From positions 114,356,501 to 114,420,500 of the forward strand of contig NC_091248.1 of assembly GCF_042477335.2 (NCBI RefSeq): DNA of 64,000 nucleotides, read 5' to 3'. The DNA comes from Ovis canadensis (Eukaryota; Chordata; Mammalia; Artiodactyla; Bovidae). Below, piece by piece: positions 21,926-31,868 of this stretch; position 1 is the stretch's first letter; each line of letters begins with the position of its first letter. Below the pieces are notes generated by a model. That model had not been told where the DNA came from, ran no database searches, and saw only the letters and a program-made list of their open reading frames with translations. The position numbers and the translations under genes were made by a program.

Positions 21926-22335
21926 AGAACCCTGCAGGGGCCAGTTTGGTGCAGGGATCTCCGTAGACTGTCTGGACACAGGATGATTTTTTTCCCCCCC
22001 TGAGCTTTCCATCCAAAACCTACTTTCCAGAAGAGCAATGGTTACAACTTTGCCTCCTCTATCCAAAGAAGTCTTTTGTCACCATTCCAGTTCATTCCTG
22101 AAGACTAGAGCCTGAGAAAAGACACAGTGTATGTCTTGAAGGTCAGAGAGCTTGGGCTAGCTGGAGCAATGCATGCACTTTTCCACTGGGAATGAACATT
22201 CCTCCTCTCCCCAGCAGGTCTGTAAATCCCCAAGGTTGCCCTCTCCTCAGTCTTGGCCAGCTGAATGAATAAAATTTCTCATTCTGATAACTGCAGAATT
22301 TGGACTGTGATAAAGACAGTTGCAAAATTCTCTCT
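21926..22335. other. Unique sequence
   Basis: No recognised repeat, exon or RNA. Confidence 0.3.
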
Positions 22336-22347
22336 GTGGATGGCTAG

Positions 22348-22620
22348 CTGCTGCTGCTGCTAAGTCGCTGCAGTTGTTTCTGACTCTGTGCGACCCCATA
22401 GACGGCAGCCCACCAGGCTCCCCCATCCCTGGGATTCTCCAGGCAAGAACACTGGAGTGGGTTGCCATGTCCTTCTCCAATGCATGAAAATGAAGAGTGA
22501 AAGCGAAGTCGCTCAGTCGTGTCTGACTCCCAGTGACCCCATGGACTGCAGCCCAGGCTCCTCTACCCATGGGATTTTTCCAGGCAAGAGTACTGGAGTG
22601 GGTCGCCATTGCCTTCTCCA
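22348..22620 (-). mobile_element. BOV-A2 SINE with TSD
   Basis: Antisense copy: (GCT)n tail at 22348-22362, then two Bov-A monomers joined by the 'gtgaaagcgaagtcgctc' linker. The 12-base repeat GTGGATGGCTAG at 22336-22347 and 22621-22632 is exact. Confidence 0.95.
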
Positions 22621-22632
22621 GTGGATGGCTAG

Positions 22633-23273
22633 AGTATGACATAAATGGGGATGAATGGCTCCAGTGTCATAGCCTACATTCTGACCAGAGCCAGCTGTCC
22701 TAGAAATGTGTCCTTTAGGTTCCAAAGGATAAAGAATGTGTAGCATGTCCCTTCTATGTGGCAAAAGCTGCCTGACTTAGTGACAATAAGTTTTGGAATT
22801 AGGAGGCCAGGATGTAAAGCCCTGGTTTCTTCCCCTCTCTAGGTGGACAGAGCCAGACAGTACTTAAGCTCTCAGACTGTAAGAGATAGGGATAAAAATC
22901 CTGGGTTGTTGCTCTCATAGAAGGGTCATGGATATGAATGGGAATTTCAAGGGCTGACCTATTGCACAGCCTTAAATAAGTATAGGTTGCTGACTGTGAT
23001 CACACCTGTGGATGTAGAGGGTTAATTTCATAATCAAGGGACAGTCCATTTGACAGCTTGACCCCTGATTGTCCCTGACCAAGACAGTGGTTTCTAAAGC
23101 AATGCCTTGAACAAAGCAGGTGCTAATCAAAGTAAAAGTGGTATGAATTAATTTAGATGAACAAATGGCAAATGTCTTTTTTGCCCTGTTTCATCTCACC
23201 CCAGGACTAGGATTGCTGTGGTCTAGCCAGACTCTTCAAAGGGATTATCTGTTCTAAGACATTACACATCACT
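22633..23273. other. Unique sequence
   Basis: No recognised repeat, exon or RNA. Confidence 0.3.
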
Positions 23274-23282
23274 AAATGTGCC

Positions 23283-23587
23283 AGTCCATTCTGAAGGAGA
23301 TCAACCCTGGGATTTCTTTGGAATGAATGATGCTAAAGCTGAAGCTCCAGTACTTTGGCCACCTCATGAGAAGAGTTGACTCATTGGAAAAAACTCTGAT
23401 GCTGGGAGGGATTGGGGGCAGGAGGAGAAGGGGACGACCAAGGATGAGATGGCTGGATGGCATCATGGACTCGATGGACGTGAGTCTGAGTGAACTCCGG
23501 GAGATGGTGATGAACAGGGAGGCCTGGAGTGCTGCGATTCATGGGGTCGCAAAGAGTCGGACATGACTGAGCCACTGAACTGAACTG
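23283..23587 (+). mobile_element. Young truncated BovB with TSD
   Basis: Sense copy holding the last part of the RT ORF, open from about 23327 to 23566. It includes [19 protein letters not shown] and the basic [15 protein letters not shown] motif, and ends 'gccactgaactgaactg'. The repeat AAATGTGCC at 23274-23282 and 23588-23596 is exact. Few differences from other BovB copies suggest recent insertion. The fragment lacks all catalytic RT motifs. Confidence 0.94.
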
Positions 23588-23596
23588 AAATGTGCC

Positions 23597-23723
23597 TGTG
23601 AGCCAGGGCTGGCCACCAGTAAGGCACAGTCCAGTTGAAGGAGTCCTTTCTGCCTCAAAGGACATGAGAACCACTTCCTGGTTGGACACCCTTGTTCTAG
23701 CTCTGATCTTCCCCAGGAACTCT
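23597..23723. other. Unique spacer
   Basis: Short unique stretch between two BovB-derived elements. Confidence 0.3.
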
Positions 23724-23868
23724 GCTTGTTGTTGTTCAGTCACTCAGTCATGTACAACTCTTTGCAACCCCATGGACTTTAGCGTGCCAGGCTTCCCTGT
23801 TCTTCCCCATCTCCTGGAGCTTGCTCAGACTCATGTCCATTGAGTCTGTGATGCCATCCAACTTCTTT
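23724..23868 (-). mobile_element. BovB 3' end fragment
   Basis: 'ttgttcagtcactcagtcat' to 'gagtctgtgatgccatccaa', antisense. Diverged. Confidence 0.85.
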
Positions 23869-24041
23869 GCTACTAGAAAGTAATTTTTCATTTCTTGATT
23901 ACAAAAAATATGTTAGTGTGAAATTTCATTGGCTGTCTCCAAATTCATCAAAAGAAGGCAATCATCCCATGATTCTGGTAAAAAACTTAGTGAACTCAGG
24001 CATCCTCTGCGTGGTCGTGGGGAATGCAAATGGATAGAAGC

Positions 24042-24520
24042 AGCAATGGTTAGTATTTACTGAGTAGCTACTATGTTCCAGACACTGCATGAAGTGTTTA
24101 CATGTGTTACTGCATTTAAGTCTCACATCAACCCACTTGGGTAACTACTATTTCACCACTTTGCAGATAAGGAAATGGAGGTGCAGGGAGATGGGGGGGG
24201 ATGTACCCCTACAGCTAGGAAGTAGTAGTTTTGTTGTTTTAGTTGCTGAGTTGTGTCCAACTCTTTTGTGACCCCACGGACTGTAGCCTGCCAGGCTCCT
24301 CCGACCATGGGATTTCCAAAGTTAGAATAGTGGAGTGGGTTGCCATTCCCTTCTCCAGGGCATCTTCCTGATGCAGGGATTGAATCTGTGTCTCCTGCAT
24401 TGCAGATGTGTTCTTTATTGCTGAGCCATCAGGGAAGACCAGGAAGTAGCAGGGCTGGGGCTTAAATTCAGAGCTGTCTGATTACAAACCCATACTCTTA
24501 ACCACCATGGAATTATTAAC
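24042..24520 (+). mobile_element. MIR SINE split by a Bov-tA
   Basis: Left part 24042-24225: 'ttagtatttactgagtagct', 'ttccagacactgcatgaag', 'gcagataaggaaatggagg'. Right part 24441-24520: 'ggcttaaattcagagctg' and 'catactcttaaccacc'. Together they make a near full-length MIR with the Bov-tA removed. Confidence 0.85.
24226..24440 (-). mobile_element. Bov-tA SINE with TSD
   Basis: Antisense copy inside MIR. The repeat AGGAAGTAG at 24217-24225 and 24441-24449 is exact. Confidence 0.93.
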
Positions 24521-24703
24521 CTCTTTGCCTTTTTTCCCCAACTTGCAATTTCCAATCAATATAAGAGACCGCTTGTCCCTTTTGCCCTCTAACTATCCAT
24601 GTCTCTCTTCTTCTGCCTTGCAGCCCTGGGCTGAATCCCACAGTGAGCCTACGCTGCACTGAAAGGAGACTGGGCTTTGGTGTTGTGCTCTGGCCCAAGC
24701 AGG

Positions 24704-24872
24704 TTTTTTTTTTTTTTTTTAAATGTCCTTAAAAATAAAAAAAGTTTATTTATTTGGGGGTGCCGGGTCTTAGTTGCAGCATGTGGGATCTAGTTCTCTG
24801 ACCAGGGGTTGAACCCAAGCCCCTTGCATTGAGAGTGTGGTGTCTTAGCCACTAGACCACCAGGGAAGTCCT
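24704..24872 (-). mobile_element. CHR-type SINE with TSD
   Basis: Poly(T) start (24704-24720), 'tgccgggtcttagttgcag' and end 'gaccaccagggaagtcc'. Flanked by CCAAGCAGG (24695-24703) and CCAGGCAGG (24873-24881), 8 of 9 matching. Confidence 0.88.
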
Positions 24873-24881
24873 CCAGGCAGG

Positions 24882-25138
24882 CTTTGAGGTATTAAGCTGT
24901 CTGGCCCTCTCTTTGGCAATGACCATACCCCTGGCACTAAGGGTGTGGCAGATGCCCCTGGCAGTGCTTGGGGGTGGGGGCAGAACTTAAAGTTTCAGGG
25001 ACCAGCCATTCTGCCACCACGGGCGCTCCTGAGGCTGGTGGGGGTCCGACCAGCACTGTGCCTCTAACTCCATCCCCATAGGCAATCCAAGGACAGAGCT
25101 GAAGTCTCTCTTTCTACTTCCTCCTTCTCTGAAATGGG
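24882..25138. other. Unique, GC-richer spacer
   Basis: Includes a G-rich tract near 24970-24981. No exon recognised. Confidence 0.3.
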
Positions 25139-25152
25139 CATAATGATGGGAT

Positions 25153-25386
25153 GCGTGCATGCGTGCTTGCTAAGTCACTTCAGTCGTGTCTGACTGCAAC
25201 CCCATGGACTGTAGCCCACCAGGCTCCTCAGTCCGTGGGATTCTCCAGGCAGGAACACTGGAGTGGGTTGCCATGCCCTCCTCCAGGGCATCTTCCTGAT
25301 CCAGAGATTGAACCTGAGTCTCTTATGTCTCTTGCATTGACAAGTGGGTTTTTTTTTTTTAACCCATTAAGCTATCTGGGAAGCCC
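25153..25386 (-). mobile_element. Bov-tA SINE with TSD
   Basis: Antisense copy with a T10 tract inside the head (25348-25360). Flanked by CATAATGATGGGAT (25139-25152) and CATAATGATAGGAT (25387-25400), 13 of 14 matching. Confidence 0.93.
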
Positions 25387-25400
25387 CATAATGATAGGAT

Positions 25401-27295
25401 ACCGAGGCATAAAAGGTTGAGAACATATGTTTTGCCAGTTGTTTCAGAAGGCTCAGAATCAACGCCATGCCTCCCTCCTATGTGAGTCTTGCAGAAGTGC
25501 TCCTGACAGCTACTTCCCTTCTTACATCAGTGTTGGAGTCACATGTCCAGGAAGCCTTCCCTGAAGAAGCAGGCTGGGTCAGGGCGCCCTCCCTCTGTGT
25601 GTTCTGCTCTCAGAGTACATCACCAGTACATTTATTGCCGGTTTCCCGTCAGTCTCCTCGTAGGCTCCTTGGGAGCCTGGCATGTAGCAGGTACATTTCC
25701 CGGCATGTAGCACAAACTCCTGCACGTTTGTTGATCTGAACTTGAGCTTTGAGTTGAAGAAAAGATCAATAACCATTTCAAAAGTTTTGTTGTTCTTTTA
25801 CATTTGTTGTTAATACCCAGTGATTGTGCCCTTTAGGCAGAGCTATTCTTCAGAATTTTAGGCATTTTTGGGAGTTTCTATGCCTTATTCAGATCTCTGG
25901 GTCATGACTTAGTGTTCCGGGGAATTCAAAGGGGAAGAAAAATCATTCGTTTCTGCAAACCCTCATGTCCACCATTCTGATAAAGGATCCCAGCTGTGAC
26001 AAGGAGATTATTTACTTGAAACTAATGAGCAAAGCTAATTACTGCAGTTGATTTGGGCAGGGACAGAGTGTTCCGGAGCAGGCTGCTGGCAAATGTCCCC
26101 AAGTCTCCAACTCGGCAACTGCGCCAACGAGCCCACTCAACGTGCCAGTGCTTTCGGTCCTTGAATCTCCTGTTCAATAGCAAACAGACTTTAGGGTTGT
26201 GGTTTGGGGCTCAGTTGCCTGAGAGGAGCCAAGAGTGAGTTTCTGTGGCTTGTTCTCATTCTCTCTGGTTCCAGTTTTTGTAAAAGATATAATAAAATAA
26301 TTAAAGTCTGACCTTTGTGAGGGTGTGGGATTGGAGGTCCACCCCTCACTTCCACAACTTCCTCCTTCCCAACTCCTCCACAGGATGGCTCCTCTCCTCC
26401 AGAACAGGAAACAGACTTCTCGGGGCTCACAAATGCCTGGTTTCCATGGCTCAGGCATTTTTGTTTCCTTCTCCATTCCTCCTAATGCAACTGCAGCTCA
26501 CATGTCAGGAAACCACTGCCGCTGACCCATTTGACAATGTTCATGTCTTTATCTGACGTGCTGAGCCTCACGAACTTGTCCCAGATGCCAAATCCCATTC
26601 TAATGAACTGTGTGGGCATCCAAATTCTTTCCTTCTGGTAGAATTTTGTTAAAATTAGACCTGAGAGGAAGAATTAATGAGTGGGATAGATGAGAATTAA
26701 ATGTGTGAATTGAATAACATGTCTGGCACAATTTATAAAACATTTTTTAGACATTTAATTTCGATATGCATCTTTAGAGCATGTATTGTGAAGCCCAATC
26801 CTATTCTCTGTACTGAATACTAATAATAATGATAATAAAAACTACAACCACACACACACAAACCGTGGTCTCTGCTCTCAGAGTGTTTGGATTTTGGAGG
26901 GAAATGACAAGACACGAGTGACAAGTCAGAAACAGCCTTCATGGGATACACAGGCCATAGGGAGGGAGGTGGCGTGGAGCACAGGCAGGAGTGTTGGGGT
27001 TTAAAGTGAGGCAAGGGCAGTCATGAGGCCAATTGGAAAAGGCTTAATGGGGAAGGATAGTCTGAAAGTGGAGGTACAATTTTGTCCAAGAATATTGGAG
27101 AAGGCACTCTAGGCATGGGGAAAGGGTGAGGAAGCCCAGAGATGGTTACCAGGGCAACAGAGGATAAGAGGATTCTGAGGCATGCAGGGTGTGATGGGCC
27201 ATTGATGGGGTCAGTAGGAGCTGAGGGTGGGATGGCCTCTGGGGTGAGATCATTAGCCAGACTGTCAGGGGCCCGACCAGTAATGACTTCAGGAG
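25401..27295. other. Mostly unique sequence
   Basis: A faint L2-like piece lies at 25610-25740 ('cttgggagcctggcatgtag'). A short (CA)n is at 26849-26860 and an (AATAAT)n patch at 26819-26838. 26920-27290 resembles the same ancient repeat class as 4695-5395. No exon or RNA gene recognised. Confidence 0.35.
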
Positions 27296-27304
27296 AAGGG
27301 TTGG

Positions 27305-27529
27305 TATGCATGCATGCTCAGTCGCTTCAGTCTTGTCTGACTCTTTGTGACACTATGGATTGTAGCCCGCCAGTCTCCTCTGTCCCTGGGATTCTGCAGG
27401 CAAGAATGCTGGCATGGGTTACCCTGCTCTCCTCCAGGGGATTTTCCTGACCCAAGGAGGGATGGAACCTGCATCTCCTGCATTGCAGGTGGATTTTTTG
27501 TTTTACCACTTGCTACCGGGAAAGCCCAG
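27305..27529 (-). mobile_element. Bov-tA SINE with short TSD
   Basis: Antisense copy from 'catgcatgctcagtcgct' to 'ttgctaccgggaaagccc'. Left flank AAGGGTTGG (27296-27304), right flank AGGGGTTGG (27530-27538), 8 of 9 matching. Confidence 0.92.
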
Positions 27530-27538
27530 AGGGGTTGG

Positions 27539-28093
27539 TTCAGTTCAGTTCAGTTGCTCAGTCGAGTCTGACTCTTTACGACCCCATGGGCTGCAGCACG
27601 CCAGGCCTCTCTGTCCATCACCAACTCCTGGAGTTTACTCAAACTCATGTCCATTGAGTCAGTGATGCCATCCAATCATCTCATCCTCTGTTGTCCCCTT
27701 CTCCTCCCGCCTTCAATCATTCACAGCATCAGGGTCTTTTCAGATGAGTCAGCTCTTCGCATTAGGTGGCCAAACTATTGGTGTTTCAGCTTCAGCATCA
27801 TTCCTTCCAATGAATATTCAGGATTGATTTCCTTTAGGGTGGACTGGTTGGATCTTCTTACTATCCAAGGGACTCTTAAGTGTCTTTTCCAACACCGCAG
27901 TTCAAAAGCATCAATTCTTTGGCACTCAACTTTCTTTATGGTCCAACTCTCACTTCCATACATGACTACTGGAAAAACCAAAGCTTTGACTAGATGGACC
28001 TTTGTTGGCAAACTAATGTCTCTGCTTTTTAATATGCTGTCTAGGTTGGCCATAACTTTTCTTCCAAGGAGCAAGTGTCTTTTAATTTCATGG
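27539..28093 (-). mobile_element. BovB 3' region with TSD
   Basis: Antisense. It begins with the BovB 3' terminal (TTCAG)n, then covers the last 170 or so codons of the RT ORF. A clean minus-strand reading of about 99 codons (28074-27775) keeps SRDISLPTKVHLVKALVFP. Flanked by AGGGGTTGG at 27530-27538 and 28094-28102. Confidence 0.94.
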
Positions 28094-28102
28094 AGGGGTT
28101 GG

Positions 28103-28652
28103 TAGATGGTGGCTGTTTCAAAATCTCAGGAAAATGTTGGCTTTCCTTGGAATTCTGGAGTGAGGCACGTTACCCAGCTGAAGTTAGAAGCAGTCAGAGA
28201 AAGAGAGTCTCTGTGTTTGAGAGGAATGGGGCTGAAGAGTGCTCTGGAAAATGGCAGGTTCTGCCAGGATAAGGTGGAGAGACGACAAGCAGATGGCCGA
28301 CAACAAAGGCGACTTAGCTCTAGGGACTGGTGCCCCACAATATTAACCATGGAGGCTGTAGCAGGAAGTTCCAGGACAAAAATAATGGGTGCCTGGTTTG
28401 GTTTGTTTTTTTTTTTTGTTTGCTTGTTTTTGCACTAAATTAGCAAGCACACCCTGTGCTTTGTGCTTTCAATCCTGAAGGACAAATAAGAAATTGTTAT
28501 GGAGCTAAGTTCTTGAATTTCTAGAAACTTACGGTAGAGATTCTTATTCCATACAATTGGTCAAAATAAAAATGTTGACAAATCAATGTAAAAATAGAAC
28601 CTAAGCATTGTATCCTAAGCACGGTAATTTAAAAGATAAAATGTACATTCCC
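28103..28652. other. Unique sequence
   Basis: A poly(T) patch lies at 28407-28419. No exon or RNA gene recognised. Confidence 0.3.
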
Positions 28653-28660
28653 TAACATTT

Positions 28661-28878
28661 TGGGCTTCCAAGGTGGCTCAGTGATAAAGAATCTGTCTGC
28701 CAATGCAGGAGACTCAAGAGACGCGGGTTCAATCCCTGAGTTGGGAAGAACCCTGGGAGGAGGAAATGGCAACCCAATCCAGTATTCTTGCCTGGAAAAT
28801 CCCATGGACATAGAAGCCTGCCAGGGTACAGTCCATGGGGTAGCAAAGAGTCGGACACCACTGAGCACAGCTCAGCAC
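28661..28878 (+). mobile_element. Bov-tA SINE
   Basis: Sense copy: 'gggcttccaaggtggctcag', B box near 28728 ('gggttcaatccc'), and end 'ccactgagcacagctcagc'. Possible TSD TAACATTT (28653-28660) and TAATATTT (28879-28886). Confidence 0.9.
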
Positions 28879-28974
28879 TAATATTTCATTGTTGAACTTA
28901 GACTTTTCTCTCTGACCTGGGGGATACTGATTGGAGTTTCCTATTTTCTTTCTTGTATGATCAGCATCCACAAT

Positions 28975-29462
28975 GGATCGATAATGGCCACAGATCCTTT
29001 GCTACTCCTTTGTTGAGGAGTGGAGCCCAATTCTCCTCTACTTGGATCTGAGCTTACCTTGGTGATTTTCTTGACTTACAGAACACAGCGGAAGTGACAT
29101 TCTGGGAATTCCATGGTTAGACTTGAAACTCCCTTCTGGGCACCTTGGAATGCTCTTCTGGGAGCCCTGAGCTCTGGAAGCTCATGGGAACTGCCATCTA
29201 AAAATTCACTACCATGAGTTCCCCAGGCTTGAAAGGCCACATATGGGTGCTCCAGAGGACAGTCCCAGTTGGGCTCGGCTTTCTAGCCATCCCCCTGAAG
29301 ACATGTGAGTGTAGCCACCTTGGGTCCTTCATTGATACCATGCGGAACAGAAAACTTGAATGGTTGAGCCCTCTTTGAATTTCTAGCCCATAGAATTGTG
29401 AGATAGTAACAGAGTGGTTGTTTTAAGTCACCAAGGTTTAGGGTAGTTTGTTATCTCTGCGA
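28975..29462 (+). mobile_element. MLT1-type MaLR LTR
   Basis: 'accttggtgattttcttgac', 'cagcggaagtgacattctgg', 'tgaagacatgtgagtgtagc', 'agaattgtgagatagtaaca' and 'gttttaagtcaccaaggttt' follow the MLT1 order up to its 3' end. Solo LTR; no internal sequence attached. Confidence 0.8.
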
Positions 29463-30291
29463 GATACTTGGAACCTTGTTATAAAGAGGGCTGGGCACAT
29501 ATTCATAGGACTGGGAGAGACTAGAGATCAGGTACTTCAGCTCTCTGATGTGCACATTCTGAGTACTGGAAGAGGAGTCCAGAAACTGATGTCAAAAATG
29601 CCCCGTGATCCTACAGAAAGTGCCTGGGCCTCCTAATTTCAGTTTTGCTTTCCTGCCCTTGAAAGCGAGGGGTTTCCTGTGTTTACCTTTCCTGGATAAC
29701 CTTGCTGGAAAAATGCCAGCAAGCAGAGTCAGATATATAGATGGTCAGCCGCATTGTGTTGGCCATGGGAAGTTGTTCCAAGAATCTATTCTTTAGCAGT
29801 TGGTGTCTGCCTTCCCAGGGTCCCGGAAAGTCTCAGAGGTCACAGGGACTGTGCTTCCTGTTTGTCTGACTCACTCCCCTTCCCATTCCTTCCACAGGAG
29901 AGGCTCCTTCCAGCTCAGTGGGGGGCAGCAGGGAAAGCTTGGAGCTTGTTATCTGCATACTGAGGCTCCCACGATTCACGACCAGGTCTGGTACACAGAG
30001 GAACCTCAAGCTTGGTTTAACACTCTGCTGGCGTCATCTTGAAATTCTTAATACTTTTGAAAAAGAGGACCTGCATTTTCATTTTACACTGGGCCTGAAA
30101 ATTACATAGGCAGCTATGCCGTGACTCACTCACACTCCTGCCTCATCGTAGAGAAGAGGGGCCGAGGCTGTTTCCTTAGTACAACCCTGTGCTGTCTCAC
30201 TGAAGACTGATGCAAAGTGGTGAGTTGGGGGAGGAAGAAAGCGAGGAAGGGAAGCCATGTGGGAAAATGAACGCTGTATTTCTGTTTCCGA
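29463..30291. other. Unique sequence
   Basis: No repeat, exon or RNA gene recognised. Frames of 60-80 codons look random. Confidence 0.3.
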
Positions 30292-30685
30292 TGTTCAAAG
30301 ATAAACTGAGGCACGTTAAGACTCTTAAGAGTTTATTTGAATAAAAATCGACTGGAATCAAGCAGCACCAAACTGGAAGTGGTTAGGAGCCCTGTGACCT
30401 GCAGGAGCTGAAGAGAGACAGAGAGAGAAAGTGAGGAAGAAAAGCGAGGAAACTATTTGATTGGCTGTATTGTGAAGCATGGTTGGTCAACTGGCTGTAA
30501 CGTGAAGCCTGGTTGGGCGATTGGCTGTAACGTGAAGCCTGGTTGGCTGATTGGCTGTAGCGTGAAGCCTGGTTAGCTGTTTGTGAATGGTGGTCCTTGG
30601 CGTCTTGACTTTCAGGCATTTACAGGTTAGACTTTGGTTTGCTTGAGTAGGCTACCCCCTGCATTAAGGCCTCCTCAATCTAACA
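30292..30685 (-). mobile_element. Solo LTR of an endogenous retrovirus (family unassigned)
   Basis: On the minus strand it begins TGTTAGATTGAGG (30685) and ends in AACA (30292), with TG...CA ends and a short TGTT/AACA inverted repeat. An AATAAA poly(A) signal (about 30341-30336) is followed by CTCTTAAGAGTC, as in the R region of gammaretrovirus-like LTRs. The U3 part holds four 30-base tandem repeats (30459-30578). No gag, pol or env sequence flanks it. No clean 4-6 base TSD was found, so the exact ends are provisional. Confidence 0.6.
30459..30578 (-). repeat. 4 x 30-bp tandem repeat with CCAAT boxes
   Basis: Units at 30459-30488, 30489-30518, 30519-30548 and 30549-30578. Each contains the inverted CCAAT core 'attggct' (or 'actggct' in unit 2) followed by 'gtaacgtgaagcctggtt'. 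Units 2-4 differ at only a few bases each; unit 1 is the most diverged. It sits where an LTR enhancer would be. As 30 is a multiple of 3, a minus-strand frame reads a repeating SANQASRYSQ-like decapeptide; this is incidental. Confidence 0.9.
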
Positions 30686-31341
30686 GCCTCCTTGTTTAAT
30701 TCATTTAGCATCTCCTGTAAGACAGCACCCCTTCCTCACCCTCCTGCTATTGACGAAAGGACCACCTCGGGCCGGACTGACTGTGAGGGATGTTTGGCAG
30801 GGCATGAGTTTGGAGACAGACGATGCCCTGCAGCTCAGGCCAAAACAGCAAAACCCAGATGCTTTCTCAGCCGTCCACCACTAGGAGCCAAACTGAGGGG
30901 GATCCTTTCTCACCAGCCCAGTTTTCCTACAAGGATCAAGAGTGGTGGCAATAACGGGGAAGTGGGGGGTGGGCCTGGGGAGCCTAGGCACCCGCACTCT
31001 CTAAGAGAAGAAAGAAGAGCTAGACCCCACCCACGGCCTGATAGAAGCCTAGGAAGCTGGGGCAGGGGTTAAGGAGACCCCCGCCCTCTCCTGCAGCAAA
31101 CGTGTATCCTGCTGTCTGGCTCGGTATCCTCTTGTCAGGACGAGCTGTTCCACACTTGGTGATCATTTCAAAACCCTCTTCTGCCTGCTGTCAGCCTGCC
31201 CTTTCACATACGGGCTCAGATCCAAACACAGCTGTCTCCTCTTTGTCTACCACCTGTGTCTCGCAAAACCAATCAGTCCGGGTCTGCACTGCCATAGCGG
31301 ATGATTCTTTACTTTTTCGCTTTCTCTTTGCCCTACTAGAA
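30686..31341. other. Unique, GC-richer sequence
   Basis: A 126-codon frame (30692-31072, plus) begins at the LTR edge and has no recognised motif. G-rich tract near 30958-30980. No RNA gene seen. Confidence 0.3.
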
Positions 31342-31460
31342 CAGTGATTCTCAAGGTGGGGTTCCTGAACTGGCAACATCAGCCTTACCTTGGAAATTGA
31401 TAGAAATACTAATTTGTGGATGCCACCCCAGATCTACGGAATAAAAAACTCTCAGGGCAA
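31342..31460 (+). mobile_element. hAT MITE relic, left part
   Basis: Starts 'cagtgattctcaaggtgggg', the terminal inverted repeat of a Charlie-type MITE, and continues 'ttgatagaaatactaatttg'. It is completed at 31785-31868, where 'aagtttgagaacccct' is the inverted end. Confidence 0.65.
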
Positions 31461-31784
31461 CAGACTCACAGACTTAGAGAATGAATTTAAGATTACTGGG
31501 GGCGGAGTGCGGGGAGAAAGAGGGGGTAAGAGATAGTTAGGAAGTTTGGGATGGACATGTACATGCTGCTGTATTTAAAATAGATAACCAACAAGGACCT
31601 ACTGTATAGGACAGGGAACTCTGCTCAGTGTTATGTGGCAGCCTGGATGGGAGGCGAGTTTGAGGGAGAATGGATACATGTATATGTATGGCTGAGCTGC
31701 TCTGCTGTCCACCTGAAACTTTCACAACATGGTTAATCAGCTATATTCCAAAATAAAATGAAAAGTAAAAAAAAAAAAAAAAAG
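31461..31784 (+). mobile_element. Truncated L1 3' end with A tail and TSD
   Basis: 'gataaccaacaaggacctac', 'gtataggacagggaactctg' and 'ttaatcagctatattccaaa' form the artiodactyl L1 3' UTR, ending in A17 (31768-31784). Flanks AACTCTCAGGGCAA (31447-31460) and AACTCTGAGGGTAA (31787-31800) match at 12 of 14. Confidence 0.88.
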
Positions 31785-31868
31785 CAACTCTGAGGGTAAG
31801 GCTGCTGACCTGTGGTTGAATAAGCTCTTCTGGTGGTTTTAATGATCACTGAAGTTTGAGAACCCCTC
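31785..31868 (+). mobile_element. hAT MITE relic, right part
   Basis: Second half of the element begun at 31342, ending in the inverted terminal repeat 'agtttgagaacccc'. Confidence 0.6.

Noticed and set aside
27647-28105. 152-codon plus frame over an antisense BovB
   Set aside because: Shadow of the BovB 3' region; the real coding sense is minus.
30459-30578. CRISPR-like array (four 30-base repeats)
   Set aside because: The repeats abut with no unique spacers, lie in an LTR, and the DNA is mammalian.
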